Positions 22,464 through 35,154 of a stretch of DNA of 64,000 bases are shown in pieces; position 1 is the stretch's first letter, and each line of letters begins with the position of its first letter. Source of the stretch: Perognathus longimembris pacificus (Eukaryota; Chordata; Mammalia; Rodentia; Heteromyidae); the NCBI RefSeq assembly GCF_023159225.1, contig NC_063174.1, positions 40,435,691-40,499,690 of the forward strand, in the 5' to 3' direction. Below the pieces are notes generated by a model. It ran no database searches and was not told the DNA's origin. It worked only from the letters and a program-made list of their open reading frames with translations. The translations under genes and the position numbers were made by a program.

Positions 22464-23497
22464 CCTCTTGCCTTTGCATCCCAAATGCTAGAATCTCAGG
22501 CCTCTGCCACTGATCTCTAGTCTAAGCCTATGAGTATACCTTTTCCAGTGTCAATTCTCTAACACTTTCCATAATCTATTAGAATGAAAACAAGCCCATT
22601 AAACCAAATGTATGTAGTGAGATGATTCACTATCTAATAGTATAGGAAGCAGAGACTCAAGTGTTTCTGTCATTAGGCAGCCTTTCTTTTTTTAAAAACT
22701 GATGATACAAGATTTTATTGTCCAGATACTTTTTAAAGCTCCACAGCACATTCCTTTTGGCTTTTTACTGTCAGCAATTTAGCTATGGGAAACTCATGAA
22801 AGTGACCTTCCTTTGCCCCCCGCCCCCAAGAAACCAGGGTTGGAGTCATGACCCTCCCAGATGTCTCTTCCCTTCTACTTGACTATGAAGATCTAGAGCC
22901 CCCTAGAAGTAGCCAGTGGTGTGGGGATTTCCCTCCAAGGAGTGTGGATGGTGGCGGGGAGGGGAGGGGTGAAAAGTCGACAGCATGGGGGATGGGGCTC
23001 TAATGGCGGTAGTTCTGGAGAACCTCACCCCATCCCCACAGCACTGTGGTTTCAGTAAGTCTGTGAGCCTGGCACCAAGAAGCAGTAGATCTGACATCTT
23101 TAGGTTCAAATCTTGATTCTGCCACTTCATGTCCAGCTCTGGGCCTGAGCATGACTCCTTCCCAAGTGCAGATAGAACACTGGATCAAGGTGGCAGTGAG
23201 AACTAGATGACACCAGACACGCAGGTGCCAAGCCACGTACTGTGCGATCATGGCAGGTAAGGACCTATTAGACATTGGACCTGAACCGAAGGCTGTGCTT
23301 GCAGAGCCAGTCTTGGCTCAGGAGCCACTTGTTATGCAGCCTTTCTATATTGAGGGCAGAGTTGAAAGCCAGGAGCTACCAATCACTGACAAGTTCAGGG
23401 ACCCTTTCAGTGAGGCCTTTAGTGAGCACCCTCATACATGTATAACCAACAAAATTCCCTGGATCAGCAAAGGACATGGAATCCTAACCCTTTGTTA

Positions 23498-25121
23498 GGG
23501 GCCCAGAAGCTTAAAATTTGGTTTCATTCTTAGCACAGTATGTCCTCCATCTGGGTGTTAAACTCAGCCCTCATCAAATCACAGAACAAACACTGGAATT
23601 GTATGAAGCCATCCCCCTCCCATAGGCACTAGGAATTTTCTATGGTAGCTGGTACTTTGTAGAGTATGGGCACACCTGATCTGGCCCGTGGCATACCTTC
23701 TTCCATGCAGCTCCCATTGTAGTAGGGATGCTGTATTTGGCCAGCATCACCTTGTCCACATGGTAGGTGGAAGGGAGTAGAGTCTGACCAGCCTGAATCC
23801 CTAGAGGCAGGGGCAAGGACTTGGACAACAGGTTACTGGACCTACCTTTCTTGGGTCATGAATCTTCAAGCTCCCTGACCTGACCCTATTTAGGCCCATA
23901 CAAGCTCAGGCATGGGTACGCCATGCCTCCTGTCTCCATGTCTCCTGACACTCCTCCAGTCAACATGGCGTCCCACTTCAGCTCCCCATTGGAATTGATC
24001 TGGCTTGTTGGTCTTGCATTTCTGCTCTTTCTTTCCTCTCTATCTCTCAAGGCTCAGTTTTCTGACAGTGTTAAGTGTATTCGCTGGGCTGCAGATCTTT
24101 GTGACAGTCCATCTACAGACCACTGGCATGCCAATAAAGGCTCCAAATTCCACCTCTCAAAATGTGGCTTCTCTGTTTTCTCATGGTACAATACTATATT
24201 ATAAAAGAATTCAATCAGCAAGATATAGAGAAGCCACATTTTGAGAGGTTGAATCAGGGGTCTTTATTAGAAGCTGGCAATTACAAGTGGACTTTTGTCC
24301 CCCCAAAACTTGGAGTATCAAATGTTATTCCAAAGCTTATAAAGGCAAAAACCACAAGAAGGCACATGTTATGTGGTATGGAGACCAGCAAAGCATGTTT
24401 TCCAGAGGCAAAGCAAGCTATCTATGGGGAAAAGTCAGGGGCAATAAAGGGTGAGCTATCTAGGGGCTACAGTCAAGGACAACCAAAGGCAAGAATCCCC
24501 TGGAGCAGGAGCTAAAACAACCCATGTCACATCTGGAATGTAAACAATGACCTATATCACCTCTATAGTCCTGAGAAAGTCCCCATCATCTACTAAGATG
24601 CCAAGACGGCTGTGAGGACAAGATGGTACTACTTAGACCCAGTATCCATGTTTCACCTAGGCTCACCAGTGAAGGTTCTCTGAATAGCCAGGCCCAGCCC
24701 CTTTTTCAGCTCCTTTCCCCTCATGTGTCACTGAGCCATTTCTGTGAGTCTCATAGGAACATGGATATCAGGAAGGGAGAGGAAGAGCTGCCTGTACAAT
24801 TTCTGAATTCTGCCTTTACCTTTTAATTTCTATGCTGGGCACTGCGGTGGCCCAGGTGAGTTCTTTGTGATCTTGAGTTTCCCCAGACTAGGAAACTTTC
24901 CCGATTGTCACACATTAAACAACAGGTATTTCAACTACCCAGAAGCAATTGCTCCATTAGGTAGACTGGAGGAAAGGTCACTGGAGCCTAATCGGTAAGT
25001 ATTTATACAACTACTATTCACCAAACACCTTCTCTGGTACCTTTCTTTACCCTGCTGAGTATCCCAAAAGGATGAGCTGTACAGTTGAGCTCCTCCAAAG
25101 ACAGGGCACTGAGAGAGATAC
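23498..25121 (+). repeat. Ancient Acot-flank paralogous segment, copy B
   Basis: Right duplicate of 3137-4760, with the same LTR-like inverted pair (arms at 24152-24174 and 24227-24249) and the same GGAAAGGTCA motif. Confidence 0.7.
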
Positions 25122-25150
25122 TGCAGAGACAGAAAAACAATGAAATAATT

Positions 25151-25392
25151 TTACTTATTTATTTAGTCAGCTCAGGGACTTGAACTCGAGACCTGAGCAC
25201 TGTCCCTGAGCTATTTCGCTCAAGGCTAGCACTCTAATACTTTAAGCCACAGTGCCACTTGCTGTTTTCTCCTGGTTAATTGGAGATAAGAGTATCACAG
25301 GCTTTCCTGCCCTGACTGGATTTGAATCACTATCCTCAGATCTCAGCTTCCTGAATAGCTAGGATTCCAGGCATGAGCCATCAGCACCCAGA
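25151..25392 (-). mobile_element. B1-like/Geo composite SINE (duplicate)
   Basis: Duplicate of 4790-5031. Confidence 0.8.
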
Positions 25393-25656
25393 AAAATAAT
25401 TGTACTTAGTGTTCTCCCTCTAGGAAGTTAGAGCTCCTACAAGTTTAGCATTGCTGCCACAAACTTCACAGGGTCTTTTGCTTCTAACATTCCTATACTT
25501 TTGCAAATGCCTTAGCTCCTTTATGAAATGCCCAGGTTCCATGAGTCTCTTGCTTGCTGCTAGAACTATAAAAACAAACAAAGAAACAAACAAAACACAA
25601 CACTGAACCTGACACTGAGAGCAATTAGATTTGTGAGTTAAAGACTTCTCTTTCTC

Positions 25657-25841
25657 GGGACTAGGAATGTGGCCTAGTGGTAGAGTGCTTGCCTCATATA
25701 CACGAAGTCCTGGGTTCCTCAGTACCACATATATAGAAAAGGCCAGAAATGGTGCTGTGGCTCAAGTGATAGAGTGCTAGCCTTGAACCAAAAGAAGCCA
25801 GGGACAGTGCTCAGGCCCTGAGTTCAAGTCCTAGAGCTGGT
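25657..25841 (+). mobile_element. IDL-Geo SINE (duplicate)
   Basis: Duplicate of 5296-5480. Confidence 0.85.
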
Positions 25842-26032
25842 TACAAATTCTGCCTTCAATAACTGTTAACAAACTGTCCAGATAAATGTATTCAGAGTTA
25901 CATACTTTGCTAAAAGATCCTCGAGCTATTAAGGAGCAAAGTCACACTAGCAGCCAGAGGGTCTGACGGCATCAAGACTGGCAAGCCCTGGAAGCAGATC
26001 TGGGTACCAGGAGCTTCAAGAAAGGCTTAAGG

Positions 26033-26243
26033 GGGCCTGGGGATATGGCCTAGTGGCAAGAGTGCTTGCCTCGTATACATGAGGACCTGGGTTCAATTCC
26101 CCAGCACCACATACAGAAAATGGCCAGAAGTGGCGCTGTGGCTCAAGTGGCAGAGTGCTAGCCTTAAGCAAAAAGAAGCCAGGGACAGTGCTCAGGCCCT
26201 GAGTCCAAGCCCCAGGACTGGCCAAAAAAAAAAAAAAGAAAGA
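26033..26243 (+). mobile_element. IDL-Geo SINE (duplicate)
   Basis: Duplicate of 5672-5882 with the same TSD. Confidence 0.93.
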
Positions 26244-26488
26244 AAGAAAGGCTTAAGGCAGCCATGTTTCTGTATGATCACATGAATTTCAATCACTAAG
26301 GATGCCTCTGAAAATCCAGTTCCTGAGAGTTTGTGGTTGCCTCTATGTCCTTCAGTGTCAAGACTCAACTGTGCCTTCCAGAATCAACACTGGCACAGGG
26401 CAGATGTTCTCCCTTTCAATCAGGAAACTTTTGTTCACCCAAAGAAGACTGAGCCCTCAGCTGAGAGAGCTTCCCAATCCTCAGCCAG

Positions 26489-27101
26489 CCAATAGGCAGA
26501 GAGCCAGTGCTCAAGCCAACGGCTGCCAGGCGGGGAGAAGGGGCTGGGAGGCGCCAGGCTTGTCTCTGCGCCGCCGGCCCTGGCTGCTCCAGTCGGGATG
26601 GCGGTGACTGTGGTGGTGGAGCCCGCGGGCCGCGTGTGCTGGGACGAGCCCGTGCGCATCGCCGTGCGCGGCCTGGCCCCCGAGCAGCCCGTGGCGCTGC
26701 GCGCGTCCCTGCGCGACGAGAAGGGCGCGCTCTTCCGGGCCCACGCGCGCTACCGCGCCGACGCCCGCGGCCAGCTGGACCTGCAGCGCGCGCCCGCGCT
26801 GGGCGGCAGCTTCGCGGGGCTCGAGCCCATGGGGCTGCTGTGGGCCATGCAGCCCGACAGGCCCTTCTGGCGCCTGGTCAAGCGGGACGTGCAGACGCCC
26901 TTGCAGGTGGAGCTGGAGGTGCTGGACGACCCCGAGCCCCACGAGCCCCAGGAGTCCGCCGGGCCCGAGGGCGGGCGGGTGCTGGCGCGCGCGGTGCACG
27001 AGCGGCACTTCATGGCGGCCGGGGTGCGGCGGGTGCCGGTGCGCGAGGGCCGGGTGCGGGCCACGCTCTTCCTGCCGCCAGGTGAGTCCCCTGCCCGCCT
27101 C
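26489..27101 (+). promoter_or_regulatory. CpG-rich promoter/first-exon island, Acot1 copy B
   Basis: Base-for-base repeat of the copy A promoter, with the CCAAT box at 26489-26493. Because the 6 kb upstream is also unchanged, A and B should share proximal regulation; differences can only come from further upstream, intron 2 or the 3' side. Confidence 0.6.
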
Positions 27102-30100
27102 GCTGCTCAATGGTTACTGCCCGGGGCCCTGTGCATTTACCAAAACCGGAGGGGAGGGGGGGGGGGGTAACTTGCAACAACACCCTAGCAGTGCTGGCAA
27201 GACAGGAAGGGCTGGAGGACTGCAATGAATCGGAGCTGACACCCCGAGGAGGGGAGAAGGGTGCCCTCCACAAGTACTTTCAGCTCTCCCTGCTGCTCAC
27301 ACTTAGGCTGAGGTTGAGGTGAAGTAGCAGTTACAGTAAGACAAAGGCGTTTTCCTAGCAACTGGAAATGTGCTGAGATGCTTGCAGAAACACTCACTGC
27401 CAGTGACTCCTTGGTAATCAAGGAAATGAGAACTAAAACGCCAGAGTACATTCATTACACAGCCTCAAGAGTGGCAACGAGGTACAGGTCTGTCCTGTCA
27501 ACTGTTGATCAGTACCTAGAGGGAAAGGAACTCCTCCACACAGCTAGGAGTGGAAGTGGCCAGCAATCCAGGGAAAGTTTTCAGCAGGACAGGTCATTCT
27601 GTCTTTAATTCACAACCCACGTGGACCTGGAGGCAAATCGTTTCCAGACAGCCCAAATGTCCACCAACAGAACTGAGGAGTGAATGCAGGCCCATTTCCA
27701 GCAGTCAAAGTGATTGGGCCACAGCTACAAGAATCAACATATAGGAGCCTCAATCAAATCCCACACAGCACATCCACTGTTACTTCACTCAGATAAGGTT
27801 CACAAAATCAGCCAAATGGAGAACATGCTTTTTCTTTTTCTAGTCCTGGGGGTCTTGAACTCAGGGCCTGAGCACTGTCCCTGGCTTCTTTTTGCTCAAG
27901 GCTAGCCTTCTACCTCTTGAGCCACTTCTGGCCATTTTCTGTATATGTGGTGCTAGGGAATTGAACCCAGGGCTTCATGTATTGGAGGCAAGCACTCTTG
28001 CCACTAGATCATATCCCCAGTCCCTCTTTCAGCAGTTTTGACAGCTGAAAACCTGGTCATCTCCATGTGGTCAACAAATGGCTCATGATACCACTGCAAA
28101 GAGGTTCAGGAATTGTTTACTATTGTTTTGTCTTGTTCTTCCCAAGGACCTGGGCCCTATCCAGGGATTGTGGACCTGTTTGGAGTTGGAGGAGGCCTTC
28201 TGGAGTATCGAGCAAGTCTGCTGGCTGGGAAGGGGTTTGCTGTGATGGCGCTGGCTTATTACAACTATGATGACCTCCCCAAGGGCATGGATGTCATCCG
28301 TATAGAGTACTTTGAGGAAGCTCTGAACTTCCTACGCAATCACCCTGAGGTTAGATCTTCTCTGAGTTTTGTGGGATACATAAAAGGTCTCTTCTTCATT
28401 CATGCTGTGCCTGTCTACCACTGCTGTCGTGGCCTTTCTTTGTGGGGGCGGGACTAGTGGGGGGGTTGGTTTAACTTAGAGCCCTGTGCTCTCTATTATC
28501 TTTTTCTTCATGGCTGGCCCTCTACAACTTGACCCATACCTCCACTTTTTGCTTATTTGGACATAAGAGGGTTTCTTTTTTTGTTTTGTTGTGTTTTTTT
28601 TTTTTTTGGAGGGTAGGGGTCAGTTGTGGGGCTTGAACTCAAGGCCCATGTGCTGTCCCCGAGCTCTTTTGCTCAAGGCTAGCGCTGTACTGCTTCCAGC
28701 CACAGTGCCACTTCCTGTTTTCTGGTGGTTCACTGGAGAGAAGAGTCTCATGGACTTTCCTTCCCTGGATGGCTTTGAACCATAGTCCTCAAATCCCAAC
28801 CAGTATCTAGATGATTTTTGTCAATTTCTGTTTCCATGACTTTAACACCTCTTTTCTCCTTTGAAAACCTAGGGTGATAAAAATGTCTTTAATTACAAGA
28901 GCTGTGATATATGAATCAAAGGGCCATTTATTTACAACATGAAACACTGGGAGACAGGACAGGAATCATTCTTATGAGAAACTACAAAAACTAACTACCC
29001 CACTGTTGATAGCATTCAGTGGGCTATTGAGGGAAAAGAAACCTTTCCCACATATTTTGCTTTGAACAGGAATAGACTATCGTAGTTATTGTGGCTGAGG
29101 TCACAAATTATCCCTAATAGAGCAGAAAGTAACTAAGGGGAAAGAACCAGTCGAGAAAACATAATAAAGGTGGAAAAGAAGTGGGAAGAAACGCAGGAGG
29201 CAGTCCTAGAGAATGGAGTGATGGTTCCTCAAGCACAAGTCGAAGGCCACAAATGGTGGCCTTTGAGAAGGTCAGGAGGGACACCCAAGAACTTGAGTTG
29301 ATGTGAAGGTAGACAGATGAGGCAGTAGGGAAATGGGAATCCCCTGACTGTTCACTTCAGTTTCAAGGGAATAATGGAAAGCTGAGAGGAATGAGAGGGC
29401 TCAAGTGGATGGAGGAGGCAGAAGACGTGAAGGAGTCTAGAGAAGTGCAAAGCAAACTACCAGGGACGTGTGACACTCTGAATGCTCATTGGGATGAAAG
29501 TAAGGTGATCAGCGTCCTTGTATATTTTCCCCCAGCCCCAGCATTGGTCTGATGGACGTGAACAGGTGGCCTTTTCCAGGCCAGTATGAGCAAAGCAGAA
29601 GAGGTAATAATGGAGTTGAGTGTTTGTGAGGTGCAATGACACTGAGGAAGCAGGAAATCTAAGCTGGAGGAGGTGGGAAATGAGACCATGAGAGATAAGG
29701 CAGTGAGGTAAAGAAGAAAGGACAGCTGAGGTGTCAAGGATGTAGACATGGAAGGGGTAAACCAGAAGGGCAAAGCTGGAGGAATTGAACATGGTGGCCT
29801 GAAAATGGAATGCTCAAAGCCAAAGGTTTTTCAGTGATATTATACTCATTGATCATGATGAGGTAAAGCTGTAGCAATAGGAGCTCAAATGGGATGGATA
29901 AAAGATTATACCTGAGCCAGCCTGGGTACCTTCACTGTACTGCGCTGTTGGAGGACTCATTCTCCTTCTGTTTTGTGTCTCTTTCCAGGTAAAGGGTCCA
30001 GGCATTGGGCTCCTTGGGAATTCCAAAGGAGGTGAAATTGGCCTTGCTGTAACCTCTTTCCTGAAGGGTGTCACAGCTGCTGTCATTATCAATGGCTCTG

Positions 30101-30567
30101 TGGCTGCTGTTGGGGGAACCATACACTACAAGGATGAATCTGTGCCCCCTGTGAGTCTGCTCAGAAATCGAGTCAAGATCACCAAAGATGGCATCATGGA
30201 TGTGATAGAAGGCCTGCAGAGCCCTCTGGTAGAAGAGAAGAGCTTCATTCCTGTGGAGAGGTCTGACACCACCTTCCTGTTCCTTGTAGGTCAGGATGAC
30301 CACAACTGGAAGAGTGAGTTCTATGCAAATGAGGTCTCTAAGCGCCTAGAGGCCCATGGGAAGGAAAAGCCCCAGATCATTCTTTACCCTGAGGCGGGGC
30401 ACTATATTGAGCCCCCTTACTTCCCTTTGTGCAGGGTTGGCATGCACCTCCTGGTTGGTGCTAATATCTTGTTTGGAGGGGAGCCCAAGGCTCATGCAGT
30501 GGCCCAAGTGGATGCGTGGGAACAACTCCAGACTTTCTTCCACAAACACTTGGGTGGAAAGAATTAA
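26598..30567 (+). CDS. Acot1: Acyl-CoA thioesterase 1-like, copy B (3 exons, intact)
   Basis: Exons 26598-27081, 28147-28349 and 29989-30567 give a 421-residue protein with the same domain order and triad (Ser241, Asp333, His367) as copy A. Three residues differ: Met212 to Ile, Ala379 to Val and Ala380 to Gly. The last two come from four changed bases within five nucleotides. Gly380 followed by MHLLVGAN matches what I recall of mouse Acot1, so B looks ancestral there. Exon 1, the promoter and the 5' flank are indistinguishable from copy A, while intron 2 carries many substitutions and small indels. Unlike A, this copy has a canonical AATAAA only about 210 bp past the stop. No leader peptide and no PTS1 are present, so a cytosolic enzyme is inferred. 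It could be called Acot2 by position in the cluster, but it lacks the mitochondrial extension. A collapsed or falsely duplicated assembly is the main alternative to a real second gene. Confidence 0.93.
27350..27750 (+). mobile_element. Old LINE-1 fragment in Acot1 B intron 1 (duplicate)
   Basis: Duplicate of 6990-7390; the first substitution separating A and B (cagatcattc against caggtcattc) falls here. Confidence 0.5.
27830..28024 (-). mobile_element. IDL-Geo SINE in Acot1 B intron 1 (duplicate)
   Basis: Duplicate of 7470-7664 with one or two substitutions. Confidence 0.85.
28573..28815 (-). mobile_element. B1-like/Geo SINE in Acot1 B intron 2 (duplicate)
   Basis: Equivalent of 8227-8446, but retains the stretch cacagtgccacttcctg missing from copy A. 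Confidence 0.75.
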
Positions 30568-31180
30568 GGGGATTCTCCAGAAAAGGTAGCTCATTCCTTG
30601 TTGGTTTGGATTAGAAGATTTAATAATTTCTAGGAACTTCAGTTTAGATTAGTTAGTTCCTCCTTATGTGTCAGAGGACTATCCGCTTTTTGAAAAAAAA
30701 AAAGGCGGGTTACTATTTACAATACTTTATAAAACCATTTTCATTAAGAATTTGAGAGCTCTAAGCATGAGTTTTTCAAAATAAATTTTCAAAATGCAAT
30801 TGATAAAGATCGTGTGTCTTTTAATCCCTGTACTATTATCGCTACATCATCGTGCTTCCACAAATACCCTGTGCGGTGATTGTGCTCTGTTCCCCTTGGG
30901 ATCTCCATGTGACAACCATGTATGTACAAATGAAAGTCTCTTGTTGCATGAATGTCATTTGAAGAAGGACATTGCTTTCTACAAAACAAGAAACTACTGG
31001 AAGAAAGAGCACCTTTGACACAAGCCCTATGCCACTTGAGGATGTAGGTCTGATGAGCAGTTTAGTCTGGAAAGTAAATAAGCATCTGAGGAAGAACACG
31101 GGACTTCCTCGTCACTGTTGCAGTGCCAGGCTTTATCCCCACAATCCTTCTTTCTATAGGCATGTCAAGAATGCATGTGC
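30568..31180 (+). other. 3' UTR / 3' flank of Acot1 B
   Basis: Unique relative to copy A in its first 250 bp. AATAAA at 30780-30785, about 210 bp past the stop, is a plausible cleavage signal. Ancient homology with the copy A flank resumes near 30830. Confidence 0.6.
30780..30785 (+). other. AATAAA poly(A) signal, Acot1 B
   Basis: Canonical hexamer in tcaaaataaattttc, followed by a tgtgtcttttaatc GT/T-rich stretch. Confidence 0.6.
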
Positions 31181-31181
31181 A

Positions 31182-31401
31182 TGGGGCTGGGGATATAGCC
31201 TAGTGGCAAGAGTGCCTGCCTCGGATACACGAGGCCCTAGGTTCGATTCCCCAGCACCACATATACAGAAAACGGCCAGAAGCGGCGCTGTGGCTCAAGT
31301 GGCAGAGTGCTAGCCTTGAGCAAAAAAGAAGCCAGGGACAGTGCTCAGGCCCTCAGTCCAAGGCCCAGGACTGGCCAAAAAATAAAAAAATTAAAAAAAA
31401 T
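31182..31401 (+). mobile_element. IDL-Geo SINE, young
   Basis: Full-length, with a perfect 15-bp TSD aagaatgcatgtgca. Same young subfamily bases (gcggcgctgtgg, gcctcggatacacgagg) as 16938-17155. Confidence 0.95.
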
Positions 31402-32325
31402 AAGAATGCATGTGCAAGCAGAGACCTTCACAGCAACTTCAGGCCAAAGTAATCTGCTAGGGTCACATTCTACTGTAACTTTGGCAAAGAGGGATTAGAG
31501 TGACAAAAATCCATCTAAACTCTCCCTTACTAATGAAAAGTCAGATGGTGACACATGGGCATTTCAACCTGCAAGGTTATTTCACAGAATATACTCTGCT
31601 TCTGTATTGATAGTTATATTCCAGAGGCCCTTAAGTTTACATTTTGGAGGTCTACACATTTTTCAGAAAATACGTACAAATAAAATGTCATAGGACATGT
31701 GTAATTACCAGAAAAGAACATAGAATAAATAAGATGTAAAGTAAGCCGGCAAGTAGATCCTTGCTCTTCTTAAGTGAATTACAATTTCCAACCTCTCTAT
31801 CTCCCTGTGGGAGGCACGCCTGGCCTTGGAGTGTATGCCGCTGCCCTAAGGGACATGGCGTGACAGCACACTGGGCACCTAAGACCACGCAGAACACTGT
31901 GTGTTGTTTGCCCTGGTTCACGATCTCCTCCACATCAGGTACCACCACACCTTTCTCACTCTTGAGAATTGAGCCAAAGAACCTGGTAAACAACCTTTAA
32001 GGTAAGAAGTTACATTAGGTTGCATTTTAGGTCGCTAGGATGAGTAGGGTATTATAATTAGTTTAAAATTTTATATAGGCTGCTGTGCTTCTGCAATAAA
32101 GTAGACTTGTCCCTTGAGACCTGTCTCCAGTGTCTGCATTGTGACTCCGTCAACCTTACCCCTCCCCCGCCCAGGACCACCTCCAATGAAGGAATAACAT
32201 CTCCCATACCCTTTGTTTTCGTCACGGAATTTCCTATATTGCTGTATTTCTGAGCATCCAGCATTAGATTCAGATGTTATCTAAATGAAATGCCACTTGG
32301 CTAAAACTATATTTTCTCCCTTTCA
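31402..32325. other. Intergenic, no recognised gene
   Basis: The start continues the ancient paralogy with the Acot1 A 3' flank (to about 31500). The rest shows no motif I recognise. Confidence 0.4.
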
Positions 32326-32328
32326 TTC

Positions 32329-32375
32329 CCCTCCCCTCCCCTCCCCTCCCCTCCCATCCCCTCTCCTCTCCTCTT
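32329..32375. repeat. (CCCCT)n tract
   Basis: Repeats of cccct; the minus strand is G-rich with runs of four G and could form a G-quadruplex. Confidence 0.85.
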
Positions 32376-32606
32376 TCCTTTGTCAGTTGTGGGGCTTGAA
32401 CTTGGAGCCTGAGCACTGTCTCTGAGCTCTTTTGCTTAAGCCTAGTACTCTACCACTTTGAGCCACAGCACCACTTCTGGTTTTCTGGTGGTTAATTGGA
32501 GATGGGTCTCACAGACTTTCCTACCTGGTCTGTCTTTGATCTATAATCCTCAGACCTCAGTCTCCTGAGTAGTTAAGATTACAGGCATGACTTACCAGTG
32601 CCCAAC
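32376..32606 (-). mobile_element. B1-like/Geo composite SINE
   Basis: Reverse orientation: ggggcttgaacttggagcc, ggttaattggagatgggtct, then the B1-like head. Confidence 0.8.
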
Positions 32607-32609
32607 TTA

Positions 32610-33735
32610 AAGCTATGTTTCCCAATCACTGGTCTCTGACTCTGCATAGCCAGCTTGAATAAGGGAAATTGAGGCTATTATCTGGAACTTCCCAGTTTGG
32701 CCTGTGAGCTCAATAACCTCTTTGGTTTCTACAGAAAAGAAGGAGAAATGGAAACAAAGGCAAAAGGTGGGGGGGGGGGGAGATAATTGAGAGCTAAAAT
32801 TCAACGGACAAAAAACAAGTACAGGATTATTTTTTCCCACATGAAGATGACATGATGCTTGGGTTTCCACTTTCTACAGACATGAGTGAGTAGGATCAGA
32901 AAAGTACTAGTAGCAAGAGTGGCTTTCTTGCTTTTCCCTGGTGTTATGCTTTCTTTGTACCTTGGGAAGCCCTCAGCTCCATATTAGACTATTCTAACAC
33001 TCTCCAAGGTAATTTCTTCCACTATTTATCATGCTCGAGTACTAAGCATCTCAGAGATTTGGGATCAGGAGAAAATCTTAAAATAGAAGTAAAAAAGAAG
33101 TGGATGACCACACTCTCTAGAGAACTGGCCTTGAAAGCAATGAGAAGAAAAAAATCTCTTCTTCATTTTTCTCTTTCCCTCCCTCCTTCCCTCTCTCCTC
33201 CCCTCTCCTCCTCTTGGACATAGTAAAGAGTTATTTTTTTTCACAAAGCAAAGCAAAAGTACATCTTGAGGTTATAAGGAACAGTTGGAAAAGCAGTCAA
33301 CTTCCTAAATAGGACCAGTGTACTTCAAGGGGTGAAGTGGCTCCTGTAGATGAGTACTGGCTTTGTAGAAGGGCTTGGGGCCTGGGGTTTTACTCAATAG
33401 GGTAGAGTTACTAAGTGACATTAAACCAAGGCCCTCAGTTTTGAGGTTTATAAGGTTGACTTGAATATACAGTGGCTGCCCTGGTGTGGGAAGGCATAGG
33501 CCAGTGTGTTAGATCCTCTATGTCTTTTCTGCTTGATACAGGTACAGGCTCCTTAAGGAGGGAGCCCATTATGTTAATCATTGGTCTATGGTATGGACCT
33601 AGGCCATCTGGGGGTCTAGGGCATTTCTTTGGTCCTGCTTACCTCTCTCTACCTGGAAGCCTATGCTAACAGTAATGTGGTATCCTGGATAGAATTCTGA
33701 AACAAATGAAGGATATTAGGGGAAAAGATTAATTA
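32610..33735. other. Intergenic, no recognised gene
   Basis: Contains a G13 run near 32768 and a pyrimidine-rich patch at 33160-33215. ORFs are short and unrecognised. Confidence 0.4.
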
Positions 33736-33737
33736 TT

Positions 33738-34260
33738 TTGTAAGCCAGTGTGTCATTTTGTTTATACAACATTTGTTTCACCCAGAAGTCCGGTCATGCT
33801 TCTTGATTATCTAACAAAATTACAAAAGTGATCAATACGGCACCTGAAAGGTTTAATTTCTCAAACTTACAAATATTAACTGGAAATGGGGCAGAGGTCT
33901 TAGTAAATAACCCAACTAAATTAACACATAGTTCAAGGTTCTGGGGAGTAAACTGGTAGAGGGATTAACAGGGTAATGATGAAGCTCTACCCAGCTAGCC
34001 AGTGGCTGTTCTGAAAGCCATGTCTTCCATATAAACCAAGATCCCTAAATGTAGAGAACCTTCCTTTAAGGACTAAAGAAGAGATCTCTCGAAGAAAGTG
34101 ACATGAGAATCCTACCACTCATTGCAATGGTAGATCCTTCTGAGAAACTCTATGTCTCAGTTTCAAAACTTTGGACAAGAAAAACAGTCAAGAATTTCAG
34201 GGGATTTGCCATACAAGTTCACAATGTACATTTCTAGAAATTATAAGCCATTGTTGAAGT
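33738..34260 (+). repeat. Ancient Acot-flank paralogous segment (leader part), unit C
   Basis: Aligns with 19540-20030 and 61105-61930 (gtaagccagtgtgtcatt, ggttctggggagtaaac, gtacatttctagaaatta). Confidence 0.7.
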
Positions 34261-34361
34261 CTTTACGTGTTTGAGAATGTGGAGGAGGAAGGATCCAAGG
34301 TGAATGAAACTCTATGAGCTAGCCAAGGGTCAGGATCTTGTCTATACATGAGTTTCTCAAG

Positions 34362-35100
34362 CCTCCTTAGGGGCACAGAGATTTATGGTTTGGTTTCATT
34401 CTGAGCATAGGAGCACAGGATGTCCTCTATCTGGATATTAAAACTCAGCCCTCATCAAGACACTGGAGAAACACTGGAATTGTTTGCTGGTACCTCTCAT
34501 GAGTGCCAGCAACTTTCTATGGCAGCTGATGCTTTGCTGACTGAGGGCAGCCCTGAGGCCTGGCCTGTGCTTTGGCCATGCCACTCTTAGGTGCAGCTCT
34601 CCCTAGTGATGGTGCTCTGAATGCCCAGGCTCAGGCCCCCTTGCCAGCTGTGGAGCGATTTCTGTGTGTCTCACAGCAACCTGGGTATTGGAGATGAGAA
34701 GCCTGCCTGTACCATTTCTGAATTCTACCTCTACCTGTCAATTTCTGCCTGTATAACTTCCGAACTCTGCCTGTACCATTCTTTGTCTGTGATGGGAGCC
34801 TGCAGTGATCCAGACTAAATTTCCCAGACTGGGGACTAGTCTGTTACACCTTAAACAACAGGTATTTCAAATACCCAGAAGTTGCTTCATTACCTGGAAT
34901 GGGGGGAAAGGTCACAGAAATTGGGGACTTTGGGAGGAAAGGTCACAGAAATCTGGGACCTAAGGCCTAGCTTGATTTTTTTTTTCCATTTATAAATATT
35001 TATTTACCCCAAACCTCCACATACCCTTCCTTTTCCATCTTGGTCAGGGTCCAAGTAGGCTAAGCTGTGTGACTGAGTTCAGCCAAAGAGTGGCACAGGC
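34362..35100 (+). repeat. Ancient Acot-flank paralogous segment, unit C
   Basis: Aligns with 3137-4760 and 62477-63290 without the LTR insertion. The GGAAAGGTCA motif occurs twice, from a small internal duplication of ggaaaggtcacagaaat. Confidence 0.75.
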
Positions 35101-35154
35101 ATGGTAAGAGAGAGTCAAGTCAAGGTAGTCAGTGTGCCTTTACCTGCCATGTTA

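Larger units (their letters stand above)
20362..30567 (+). repeat. Recent duplication, right copy (contains Acot1 B)
   Basis: Right copy of the near-identical unit, beginning tgtctgagtttgtactgc as at position 1. It includes all the same SINEs and LTR pieces as the left copy, so these inserted before the duplication or conversion. Past 30567 the sequence diverges from the copy A flank. Confidence 0.95.
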
